NCBI RefSeq assembly: GCF_001046895.1
Contig: NZ_CAQI01000046.1
Coordinates: forward strand, 62,001 to 126,000
Reading direction: 5' to 3'
DNA from: Pseudarthrobacter siccitolerans
GTDB lineage: Bacteria; Actinomycetota; Actinomycetes; Actinomycetales; Micrococcaceae
Length of the DNA stretch: 64,000 bases
Shown: positions 34,370 through 41,810 of the stretch, piece by piece
Layout: each line of letters starts with the position of its first letter
Position numbering within the stretch: the first letter of the stretch is position 1
Notes under the pieces: model-generated
The model's database searches: none
The model's input: only the letters and a program-made list of their open reading frames with translations
What the model was told of the DNA's origin: nothing
Position numbers and translations under genes: made by a program

Positions 34370-35020
34370 CTACTTCTTGAGCACCTCGTGCGTGAGGAAC
34401 TCGGACACGTGCCCGATCTCCTGCTGGTTGATGCCATGCCACATGCCCGTGTAGAGGACCTTGGTGAGCTTGACGTGCTTGCGAACCCAGCCCATGGTGA
34501 AGTCGATCTTGTCCGGGGTGATCACGGGGTCCTGCTGGTCCCGGCCCCAAAAGAAGGGGACGGTGCCGTCGAGTTCATTGTCCTTGAACGAGGGATCGTC
34601 CCCGGCGTCCACCGCAAAGCCTGAGAGTCCGACGACGGCGGCGAAGTCAGTGGGCCGCTGCCGCAGGAGCGTGGTGGCCATGGCCATGCCCATCGAGAAG
34701 CCGAGCAGGGTCACCGACGGGTGGCCCACCCGGATGGCGTCAATCCATTCCAGGACATAGGACGAAGCCGCCTTGACCCGGTTCACCGAGTAGTCGATGG
34801 AGGCCGTGAGCGGGAACCAGGTGAAGCCGGGGCCCGTGGCGATCGGGGCCCGGACGGACGCTACGGCGAAGTCTCCGGGCAGCAGGTCGGCCAGACTGAG
34901 CAGGTCCTGTTCGTTGGCGCCGTAGCCGTGCAGGAGTACCAGCAGGGGCTTGCCGTCGCGCTGGTCCTCGGGATGGGACCACAGAACTACAGGGGCAGGA
35001 AATACTTCGGCTTCAGTCAT
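34370..35020 (-). CDS. Alpha/beta hydrolase, phospholipase/carboxylesterase type
   Basis: A 216-residue esterase fold: LLVLLHGYGANEQDLLSLAD (oxyanion-hole region), nucleophile elbow LLGFSMGMAM, aspartate in QDPVITPDKID and a C-terminal histidine in MWHGINQQE. This matches the YpfH/carboxylesterase-2 family acting on short esters or lysophospholipids. The ATG at 35020 is preferred, with an in-frame ATG at 35029. It is divergent from the GDSL lipase gene, with a palindrome between. Confidence 0.85.
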   Translation of the reverse strand: MTEAEVFPAPVVLWSHPEDQRDGKPLLVLLHGYGANEQDLLSLADLLPGDFAVASVRAPIATGPGFTWFPLTASIDYSVNRVKAASSYVLEWIDAIRVGHPSVTLLGFSMGMAMATTLLRQRPTDFAAVVGLSGFAVDAGDDPSFKDNELDGTVPFFWGRDQQDPVITPDKIDFTMGWVRKHVKLTKVLYTGMWHGINQQEIGHVSEFLTHEVLKK

Positions 35021-35036
35021 GGTTTCCATTCTTACA

Positions 35037-35052
35037 GTTACCCAAAGGTAAC
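35037..35052. promoter_or_regulatory. Palindrome between esterase and GDSL lipase genes
   Basis: GTTACC, CAAA, GGTAAC: perfect 6-base arms with a 4-base spacer, 17 bases upstream of the esterase start and 45 upstream of the lipase start. Candidate shared operator. Confidence 0.5.
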
Positions 35053-35097
35053 AACCTACGTTCGCGCAGCCCGCGAAACGGAAGGCAGGATAGGACC

Positions 35098-35967
35098 GTG
35101 ACTGACACAACCAGCATCCCAACGTCCACTGCCCCTGCCGGATCCCACCCCTGGACCCGGTATGTGGCCATGGGCGATTCCTTTACCGAAGGCATCGGCG
35201 ATCCCGAGCCCTCAAGCCCCGGCGGCTACCGCGGCTGGGCTGACAGAGTGGCGGAGGAACTGAGCCGCACCAAGCCCGACTTCGCCTATGCGAACCTGGC
35301 TGTGCGCGGCCGGCTGCTGCAGCAGATCGTGGACCAGCAACTCGCTCCGTGCCTGGCGCTGAAACCGGACCTGGTGACCCTCTCCGCCGGCGGAAACGAC
35401 CTGATCCGCCCGGGCGGCGACCCCGATGCGCTGGCGGAGAAACTTGATTCCGTGGTCCAGCTCCTGGCAATGGGCGGCGCCACCGTGGTTCTCTTCAACG
35501 GCCCGGACACAGGGTCCTCAGTGCTCGGCAGGATCCGCAGCAAGGTGGCCATCTACAACGAGAACCTGCGGACGGTGGCAGCACGGCACGACGCGGTCAT
35601 CGCCGACATGTGGTCCCTGCGCCAGCTCAGCGACCCGCAGATGTGGGACGCGGACCGGCTGCATTTCTCGCCGCTGGGCCACCACACCATCGCGGCAATG
35701 GTGCTGGACGCACTCAACGTTGACCACACCCTGGAACCGCTGCAGGCCAAGCCGCTGCCGCCGCGGACCTGGCGAGAGGCCCGGTCCGGAGACCTCGTGT
35801 GGGCCCGCGAGTACTTTGTGCCCTGGGTGCTGCGCCGGCTGCGGCACCAGTCCTCCGGTGACGGCATCCTGCCCAAGCGGCCGACACCGGGACCCGTGTT
35901 CGGGCCGGGCGTTCCGCTGGGTTCGGGCGAGGGACCGCTCGGCACCACCGAGGCTGCCCGGCGCTAG
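35098..35967 (+). CDS. SGNH/GDSL-family lipase/esterase
   Basis: A 289-residue SGNH hydrolase. Block I is VAMGDSFTEG (catalytic Ser28), block III SAGGNDLIRP, and block V has the D-x-x-H pair in DADRLHFSPLGHH. It has no signal peptide, so it is probably cytoplasmic. The C-terminal ~60 residues are a Pro/Gly-rich tail. The start is GTG with AGGA nearby upstream. The next gene begins 4 bases after its stop. Confidence 0.9.
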   Translation: MTDTTSIPTSTAPAGSHPWTRYVAMGDSFTEGIGDPEPSSPGGYRGWADRVAEELSRTKPDFAYANLAVRGRLLQQIVDQQLAPCLALKPDLVTLSAGGNDLIRPGGDPDALAEKLDSVVQLLAMGGATVVLFNGPDTGSSVLGRIRSKVAIYNENLRTVAARHDAVIADMWSLRQLSDPQMWDADRLHFSPLGHHTIAAMVLDALNVDHTLEPLQAKPLPPRTWREARSGDLVWAREYFVPWVLRRLRHQSSGDGILPKRPTPGPVFGPGVPLGSGEGPLGTTEAARR

Positions 35968-35971
35968 CGGA

Positions 35972-37192
35972 GTGGACACAGGGACGCCCGATGCGGCGGC
36001 GGGGCAGCCCCTGGCGGGCTTGGAACCCGACGAGGTAGTGCAGCTGCGGCTGCTGTCCCAGATGCTGCGTGGGCCAGGCGCTGCGTCCCCCGAAGTTGCG
36101 CTGCGGTCCCTGCTGGCAGTGCAGGCGCAGGAGTTTCCCTATGCCAGGTGGAGCCTGGCCCAGCGGGTGGCCGCCAGTGCCGGCCCGGTTACCGCGGCGG
36201 ACATCGAGCAGGCCGTGACGGACGGCCGTATCCTGCGGACCCACATCCTCCGGCCCACGTGGCATTTTGTCCACCGGGACGATCTCCGCTGGCTTCTAGC
36301 GCTCTCCGCACCTCCGCTCGAGCAGGCCAACGCCGCAACCTACCGCCGTACCGGCATCGACGCAGCCGTTGCCGCCCGGAGCGCAGAAGTCCTGGCCAGC
36401 GCGGTGGCGGGCGGAAACCACCTTCCCCGGGAGGGACTGGCCGAAAGGCTGCACGACGCCGGGTTCCCGGCGAAGGGCCTGGAACTTGCCTACCTGGTCA
36501 TGCACGCGGAAATCAGCGGGGTCCTGGTGAGCGGCACGCCTGTGCGCAGCCCGGGCGGGGCGTTGAAGCAGACGTACGCGCTCTTCGACGAGCGGGTCCC
36601 TGCAGGACCGGAGCCCGCACCCGAAAGGGCGGAAGCGCTGGCCGAACTGGCCCGCCGCTATTTCAGCAGCCGCGGCCCCGCGACGGTCAAGGACTGCGCG
36701 GACTGGTCCGGATTGACCATGACGGACGTCCGGAAGGGCCTGCAGCTCGCTGTTGAGGCGCACCCTGAAGCCCTGGCCCAAACGGTGATTGACGGCGTCG
36801 TGCACTATTACAGTGCCGCGCCTTATTACGAAGCCGGAGGCCATGACGCCGCGGAAGCGGGCGCCGGTGGTGCCGGGGAAGCCGGCCCGCGGATCGACCT
36901 CATCCAGTGCTACGACGAGTACGTGATGGGCTATTCCGCCACGCGGCACTACCTCGGAGGCAACGCCCCGACTTTCCCGTTCCAGGGCGAGCCGATGCAT
37001 GTGGTGCTGTTGGACGGGCGGATGACCGGTTCCTGGCGGCACACGCTGCTTCCCGGCCGATGTGAAGTCGACATCCGTCTCTCGCGGGCTGAAACTCCGG
37101 GTTCTCCCCTGGCCGAAGCGGTTCAGGCAGCTGTGGAACGGTACGGCGCCTTTATGGGACTCCCCACCGTCCGCGTGCAGCCCGGGGCTTAA
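35972..37192 (+). CDS. Winged-helix DNA-binding domain protein (HTH_42 family)
   Basis: A 406-residue member of the HTH_42 winged-helix family (formerly DUF1006-like): LLAVQAQEFPYARWSLAQRV near the N-terminus, ILRTHILRPTWHFVHRDDLR, and RYFSSRGPATVKDCADWSGL. Some relatives are alkylpurine DNA glycosylases (AlkX/AlkZ-like), so DNA repair is possible, but I see no decisive active-site evidence. The GTG at 35972 is the likely start, 4 bases after the lipase stop. Confidence 0.8.
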   Translation: MDTGTPDAAAGQPLAGLEPDEVVQLRLLSQMLRGPGAASPEVALRSLLAVQAQEFPYARWSLAQRVAASAGPVTAADIEQAVTDGRILRTHILRPTWHFVHRDDLRWLLALSAPPLEQANAATYRRTGIDAAVAARSAEVLASAVAGGNHLPREGLAERLHDAGFPAKGLELAYLVMHAEISGVLVSGTPVRSPGGALKQTYALFDERVPAGPEPAPERAEALAELARRYFSSRGPATVKDCADWSGLTMTDVRKGLQLAVEAHPEALAQTVIDGVVHYYSAAPYYEAGGHDAAEAGAGGAGEAGPRIDLIQCYDEYVMGYSATRHYLGGNAPTFPFQGEPMHVVLLDGRMTGSWRHTLLPGRCEVDIRLSRAETPGSPLAEAVQAAVERYGAFMGLPTVRVQPGA

Positions 37193-37224
37193 GCTGGAAG
37201 GACACCAATGAGAGGCACGGCACC

Positions 37225-37788
37225 GTGAGCAACTTGTTTTTCTGGATCATTATCTTGTCGTTCCTGATCCCGATGGCCCTGCGGATGTACCGGAAGTCGG
37301 TGGCCCGCAGGAACCACGAGCAGAGTTTTACGGGGCGCTACCCGGACCAGTTTCCGGGCGGCGGGATGTTCCCCGGCTCCAACGGCCCGCAAAACAAGCA
37401 GCCCCGGGACGGTTTCACCCAGCAGGACTACTTCGGCGGCGGATTCCGCCAGCTTGACCGGCCCCAGCCCCTCTCCGGCGGGCCGCTGCCGCCCGTTCAG
37501 CCGCTCCCGCCTGTCCCGCCGATGGGCCAGCAGTTCCCGCCCTACGGGCAGCCGGCTTTCGGCGAGCCGCCGTTTGGACAGCCCGGCTACGGACAGTCCG
37601 GGCAGCCGCAGCCCGGACAGCGCGAAGAAGCCCCGCAGCAGCCCGCTGCCCCGGCAACTCCCCCGCCGCCGTCGGCCCCGCAAGGCTACCGCGCGCGCAA
37701 ACTCGCGGAACTTGATACGCAGTACAGCAACGGTGAGCTCTCCATGGAGGAATACATGGCCCGCCGCACCGAGATCATGAACGGCTAG
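37225..37788 (+). CDS. SHOCT-domain membrane-anchored protein
   Basis: A 187-residue protein: one N-terminal membrane segment (LFFWIIILSFLIPMALRM), a long Pro/Gln/Gly-rich linker (about residues 40-150) and a C-terminal SHOCT motif, ARKLAELDTQYSNGELSMEE then YMARRTEIM. SHOCT is a short oligomerisation motif of unknown role. The start is GTG with AGAGG upstream. It converges with metX, 6 bases away. Confidence 0.82.
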   Translation: MSNLFFWIIILSFLIPMALRMYRKSVARRNHEQSFTGRYPDQFPGGGMFPGSNGPQNKQPRDGFTQQDYFGGGFRQLDRPQPLSGGPLPPVQPLPPVPPMGQQFPPYGQPAFGEPPFGQPGYGQSGQPQPGQREEAPQQPAAPATPPPPSAPQGYRARKLAELDTQYSNGELSMEEYMARRTEIMNG

Positions 37789-37794
37789 GAACCG

Positions 37795-38910
37795 TCAGAC
37801 CAGGAAGCTGGTCCGGAGCTGGTGCCCCAGCTGGCCGATTTCGGTGAGGAATCCGTCATGCCCGATGGGCGCCTCGATGAAGTTGACGTCCACGTCTCCC
37901 GGGAGCGCGCGGGCCAGTTCCAGGGACTGCGACGGGAAGTAGAGCCGGTCCGAATCCACGGCGGCCACAAAGAAGCGGGCGCCGGTACGGGACAGCGTTT
38001 GTTCCAGGGGCCCGCGGCCGCGGCAGACGTCATGGCTCATCAGTGCTTCGGTGATGGCAATGTAGCTGTTGGCGTCGAACCGATGGACCAGCTTGGTGCC
38101 TTGATGGTCCAGGTAGCTCTCCACCTGGTAGCGTCCGCGCGCCGCCAGCTGCTCGCCCTGCAGCGGTGATTCGGAAGCCTGGGGTGCCCGGCCGAAGCGC
38201 CCGTCCAGTTCAAGGGGCGAACGGTAGGTGATGTGGGCAATGCGCCGCGCCAGGGCCAGGCCCTCCTCCGGAAGCGGCCCGCCGTAATAGTCACCGCCAT
38301 TGAAGTTGGCGTCCTGGCGGATGGCCAGCGTCTGCGCCTGGGCGAAGGCGATCTGCTCGGCGGTGCTCGCGGCTCCCACGGAGATCACGGCGCAGCGCTG
38401 CACGCGTTCCGGATATGTCACGGCCCATTCCAGCGCACGGGCGCCCCCCATGGACCCGCCCAGCACCGCAAACCAGCTGCTGATGCCCAGCTGGTCTGCC
38501 AGCCGGGCCTCAGCCGCGGTGCTGTCCCGGAGGGTCACCAGCGGGAAACGGGAGCCCCAGGGCCTGCCGTCAGGGGCGGGCGAGGACGGCCCGGTGGACC
38601 CGTAACAGCCGCCCACGATGTTGATTGATACGACGAAGAACCTGTCCGTGTCCACTGGAGCGCCAGGTCCTGCGAGCTGTTCCCACCAGCCTTCTTCGTC
38701 CGTGTCGCCGCGGGTCACGTGCGTGCTGCCGGTGAGCGCGTGCTCGATCAGGACAGCGTTGCTGCCGTCCTCATTGAGCGTGCCCCAGGTTTCATAGGCC
38801 AGGGTGACGTCCGGCAGGTAGCCGCCTGCCTCGAGCTGCAGCCCGCCGATGGAGGCATAGCGGACAATTCCGTGTTCGGGAACGGTGGTACGGGTGACGG
38901 TAACCGTCAT
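37795..38910 (-). CDS. metX: Homoserine O-acetyltransferase
   Basis: MetX transfers acetyl from acetyl-CoA to homoserine, the first committed step of methionine synthesis. The 371-residue alpha/beta-hydrolase fold has LAYETWGTLN, INIVGGCYGSTGPSS, the nucleophile Ser153 in GGSMGGARALEW, an aspartate in VDSDRLYFPSQS and a histidine in IGHDGFL. AGAGGT is 6 bases upstream of the ATG. A SAM-IV riboswitch lies in its leader, so it is shut down when SAM is high. Confidence 0.96.
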   Translation of the reverse strand: MTVTVTRTTVPEHGIVRYASIGGLQLEAGGYLPDVTLAYETWGTLNEDGSNAVLIEHALTGSTHVTRGDTDEEGWWEQLAGPGAPVDTDRFFVVSINIVGGCYGSTGPSSPAPDGRPWGSRFPLVTLRDSTAAEARLADQLGISSWFAVLGGSMGGARALEWAVTYPERVQRCAVISVGAASTAEQIAFAQAQTLAIRQDANFNGGDYYGGPLPEEGLALARRIAHITYRSPLELDGRFGRAPQASESPLQGEQLAARGRYQVESYLDHQGTKLVHRFDANSYIAITEALMSHDVCRGRGPLEQTLSRTGARFFVAAVDSDRLYFPSQSLELARALPGDVDVNFIEAPIGHDGFLTEIGQLGHQLRTSFLV

Positions 38911-38931
38911 GGCAAGACCTCTTCTACGCGC

Positions 38932-38957
38932 TTGCCTGCCGTCGTCTGACCGGCAGG
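38932..38957 (-). promoter_or_regulatory. Stem-loop between the metX riboswitch and its ribosome binding site
   Basis: CCTGCCG pairs with CGGCAGG just after the aptamer and about 20 bases before the AGAGGT ribosome binding site. It may form part of the expression platform. Confidence 0.45.
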
Positions 38958-39040
38958 CCAGGTCTTCACCCGGGGCACCCCACCGCGGAAGGAGGGTTGC
39001 CGGCCAGCAAGCCGGGGCTGTCACTGGCACTCATGACCTG
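38958..39040 (-). ncRNA. SAM-IV riboswitch upstream of metX
   Basis: The RNA begins CAGGTC, which pairs with GACCTG at the end (P1). Between lie GAGTGCCAG, CCGGC-TTGC-TGGCCGGCAACCC and GTGGGGTGCCCCGGGTGA, the conserved SAM-IV/S-box-clan core including GGCAACCCTCC. SAM-IV aptamers occur almost only in actinomycetes, upstream of sulfur genes. Confidence 0.9.
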
Positions 39041-39045
39041 CATTG

Positions 39046-39076
39046 AGTGTACGAAACTGCCCCCGCCCGCTGCCAA
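39046..39076 (-). promoter_or_regulatory. Candidate metX promoter
   Basis: TTGGCA, 19 bases, TACACT; the -10 box ends 6 bases before the aptamer's first P1 base. The same TACACT lies at 40635-40640, at the matching position before the metY aptamer. Confidence 0.6.
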
Positions 39077-39140
39077 GAGTGTGACTGGTTGTGACTTCCC
39101 GGCTTGCCGCCGCTGTTCCTGCCGGCGCTCCTGCCGGCCC

Positions 39141-40466
39141 TCAGGCGCCGCTGGTTCCCTTGGCCGCCCTGAAGCCGGCTTCGAGGTCCGCGAGGATGTC
39201 GTCGATGTGTTCGATGCCCACGGAAAGCCGCACCAGTCCGGGCGTCACGCCGGCCACTTCCTGCTGTTCGGGCGAGAGCTGGCTGTGGGTGGTCGACGCC
39301 GGATGGATCACCAGGGAGCGGACGTCGCCGATGTTGGCCACGTGCGAGTGCAGTTCAAGGGCGTCCACGAAGCGCTTGCCCGCCTCTGCCCCGCCGGCCA
39401 GGTTGAACGAGACGATGGCGCCGGTTCCCTTCGGTCCGTACTTGCGGCCCCGCTCGTACCAGGGGCTGGAGGGCAGGCCCGCGTAGGCGACGGATTCGAC
39501 GTCGTCCCTTCCTTCCAGCCAGCGCGCCACTTCGGTGGCGTTTGCGACGTGCCGCTCCACCCGCAGGCTCAGCGTCTCCAGTCCCTGGGCGATCAGGAAG
39601 GCGTTGAAGGGCGACACCGCCGAGCCCAGGTCGCGCAGGAGCTGGACCCGGGCCTTGAGGATGTAGGAGAGGTTGGCGCCCAGTGCTCCCTCTGCGCCGA
39701 GGTCGCGGGCGTAGACCAGCCCGTTATAGGTGGGGTCCGGGGTGTTGAACCCGGGGAACTTTTCCGGGTCTTTTCCGAAGTCGAACTTCCCGGAGTCCAC
39801 AATGACACCGGCGATGGCAGAACCATGGCCGCCCAGGTACTTGGTGGCCGAGTGCACCACGATGTCCGCACCCCACTCCAGCGGACGGATCAGGTACGGG
39901 GTGGACAGGGTGTTGTCCACAATCAGCGGCACCCCGGCCTCATGCGCAACCTGGGACACGCCTTCGATGTCCAGGACATCCTGGCGCGGGTTGGAGACCA
40001 CTTCGCCGAAGAAGAGTTTGGTGTTGGGCTGCACCGCGTCGCGCCACTGGTCCAGATTGTCCGGGTCCGCCACGAAGGTGACCGAGATGCCGAACTTCTT
40101 CAGGGTGTGCGCGAAGAGGTTGTAGGTGCCGCCGTAGAGGCTGGGGCTGGCCACAATATGGTCGCCGGCCTCGGCGATGTTCAGGATGGCGAACGTCTCC
40201 GCGGCCTGCCCGGAGCTGAGCAGCAGGGCCCCCAGGCCGCCTTCCAGGCTGGCGATCCGCTGTTCCACGGCCTCCTGGGTGGGGTTGCCGATCCTCGTGT
40301 AGATGGGAGCCAGCTCCGCCAGCGCGAAGCGGTTGGCGGCACTCTCCGCGCTCGGGAAAACAAAGGACGTGGTCTGGTAGATGGGGAGGGCGCGGGCGCC
40401 GGTGGCGCTGTCCGGTTCCTGCCCAACATGGATCTGGCGGGTTTCGAAGGACCATCCGTTGGACAA
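39141..40466 (-). CDS. metY: O-acetylhomoserine sulfhydrylase (aminocarboxypropyltransferase)
   Basis: MetY replaces the acetyl group of O-acetylhomoserine with sulfide to give homocysteine, directly following MetX. The 441-residue Cys/Met-metabolism PLP enzyme begins with FETRQIHVGQ and has IYTRIGNPTQ, SSGQAAETFA, VDNTLSTPYL and the PLP-lysine in HSATKYLGGHG (near residue 208). The start is taken as TTG at 40466 because AAAGGAG lies 7 bases upstream; no ATG fits. Its leader carries a second SAM-IV riboswitch, so it is a separate transcription unit from metX. Confidence 0.95.
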   Translation of the reverse strand: MSNGWSFETRQIHVGQEPDSATGARALPIYQTTSFVFPSAESAANRFALAELAPIYTRIGNPTQEAVEQRIASLEGGLGALLLSSGQAAETFAILNIAEAGDHIVASPSLYGGTYNLFAHTLKKFGISVTFVADPDNLDQWRDAVQPNTKLFFGEVVSNPRQDVLDIEGVSQVAHEAGVPLIVDNTLSTPYLIRPLEWGADIVVHSATKYLGGHGSAIAGVIVDSGKFDFGKDPEKFPGFNTPDPTYNGLVYARDLGAEGALGANLSYILKARVQLLRDLGSAVSPFNAFLIAQGLETLSLRVERHVANATEVARWLEGRDDVESVAYAGLPSSPWYERGRKYGPKGTGAIVSFNLAGGAEAGKRFVDALELHSHVANIGDVRSLVIHPASTTHSQLSPEQQEVAGVTPGLVRLSVGIEHIDDILADLEAGFRAAKGTSGA

Positions 40467-40545
40467 TTCAAGGCTCCTTTGACATTGGCCCGGCATGCTC
40501 GAAGCACTGCGGGCCGCGCTTGCCATCCGGCCTTTTGCCGGACAG

Positions 40546-40629
40546 CCAGGTCCTCACCCGGGGCACCCCACCGCGGTTGGAGGGTTGCCGGCCAGCGAGC
40601 CGGGGCTTGATGCTGGCACTCATGACCTG
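40546..40629 (-). ncRNA. SAM-IV riboswitch upstream of metY
   Basis: Nearly the same core as the metX aptamer (GAGTGCCAGC, GGCCGGCAACCCTCC, GTGGGGTGCCCCGGGTGA, closed by CAGGTC/GACCTGG). A GTCCGGC-GCCGGAT hairpin follows directly, probably part of the expression platform. Confidence 0.9.
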
Positions 40630-40793
40630 AGCCCAGTGTAGGAACACGCAGAGTGCGGCGGACAGCATTGTGACGAACATGGTCCTGAACATCTTTACGC
40701 GCCCTGCCGTCGGTTTGTGGGCGCTGACCAGCGAAAATCCCAGTAAGGCTACCCTTAGCTGAGAGCCCGATCACAAAGTGCCAAGATGATGGC

Positions 40794-41432
40794 ATGCGCA
40801 TGGATCACGTCTCTTACGCCTGTGAACACGATGGCCTGGCGGCCACCACCGAACGTATTTCCTCTGCCCTCGGCGTTGAGGCAGTGAAGGGCGGGGTACA
40901 CCCGCGGTTCGGTACCCGAAACATGATTATCCCGCTCGCGGGCCACAAGTACCTCGAGGTCGTGGAGGTCCTGGACCACCCCGCTTCGGACAAGGCCCCC
41001 TTCGGACAGGCCGTGCGTGCCCGGTCCGCGGCGGGCGGCGGCTGGATGGGCTGGTGCGTCGAAGTGGACGACCTCGCCCCGTTTGAAGAGCGGCTCGGAC
41101 GCTCTGCAGTGAACGGCAACCGCAAGTTTCCGGACGGCCGTGAACTCGTCTGGAAGCAGATCGGCATCCTCGGCCTGATCGCCGACCCCCAGGTTCCCTA
41201 CATGCTCAAGTGGGAGGGTGATCCTTCCCTGCACCCGTCCAATGCCTACGAGAGCAACGTGAAGATGAGCTGCCTCACCATCGCAGGCTCGGCAGCACGG
41301 GTCACCGAATGGCTGGGCGAGCCGGTGGAGAAGCCGCTTGAAGACGTGGCCGTTGAGTGGGTGGCACCGCATGGGACGCCCGGCATCCTGTCCGTCACTT
41401 TCGAAACCGCCACCGGAGCCGTCACCATCTGA
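40794..41432 (+). CDS. VOC-family protein, glyoxalase-like domain
   Basis: A 212-residue protein with a glyoxalase-like VOC fold: MDHVSYACEHDGLAATTERI at the N-terminus, GTRNMIIPLAGHKYLEVVEV and MGWCVEVDDLAPFEERLG. The second half (about 140-212) is a weaker repeat of the fold. No substrate can be assigned. It is divergent from metY; its promoter must lie in the 160 bases between its start and the metY aptamer. Confidence 0.8.
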   Translation: MRMDHVSYACEHDGLAATTERISSALGVEAVKGGVHPRFGTRNMIIPLAGHKYLEVVEVLDHPASDKAPFGQAVRARSAAGGGWMGWCVEVDDLAPFEERLGRSAVNGNRKFPDGRELVWKQIGILGLIADPQVPYMLKWEGDPSLHPSNAYESNVKMSCLTIAGSAARVTEWLGEPVEKPLEDVAVEWVAPHGTPGILSVTFETATGAVTI

Positions 41433-41810
41433 CGTTCCTTCCGCTGCCCGGGCCGCCGCGCCCGGGCATCGCAGTGGCGCGCCCGGGGTATTGCCTGGGC
41501 ACCCTGTCCTCCCAAACTTCGGCCGCCATCAGCCGGTGACAACGGCGTCACCAGTTGATGGCGGCCGAATCCATGTCCCGGACCTGTCCGGGATTGAGGC
41601 TGGGCCGGCAGCCATATTCCCCGATCGTCTGAAGGATCCCGATTCCCGGGTTGAAGAGAAACCCACCACACCTCCCGCAGCTTTCCCCGCAACGCGCCAT
41701 CACCTGGTGTCCTGGGCTTCCATCGAAAGCGTCAAAAAACGTTTGAAGAAATTTCCTGGGACAGCCTCTGAAGACCCTGATTTGTCAGACCCCCTCACGA
41801 TGATTGGTTT
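41433..41810. other. 378-base gap upstream of the DUF222/HNH gene
   Basis: No gene is seen. The first part is GC-rich with CCCGGGC/GCCCGGG inverted pieces that may end the VOC transcript. The middle holds the long inverted repeat at 41518-41569. The last 100 bases are AT-richer (AAAAAACGTTTGAAGAAATTT) and probably carry the HNH gene promoter. Confidence 0.5.
41518..41569. repeat. Long inverted repeat (14-bp outer and 6-bp inner stem)
   Basis: TTCGGCCGCCATCA and its exact reverse complement form the outer stem. Inside, GGTGAC pairs with GTCACC around AACGGC. The whole could form a 52-base cruciform or RNA hairpin. No U-run follows. Confidence 0.75.
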
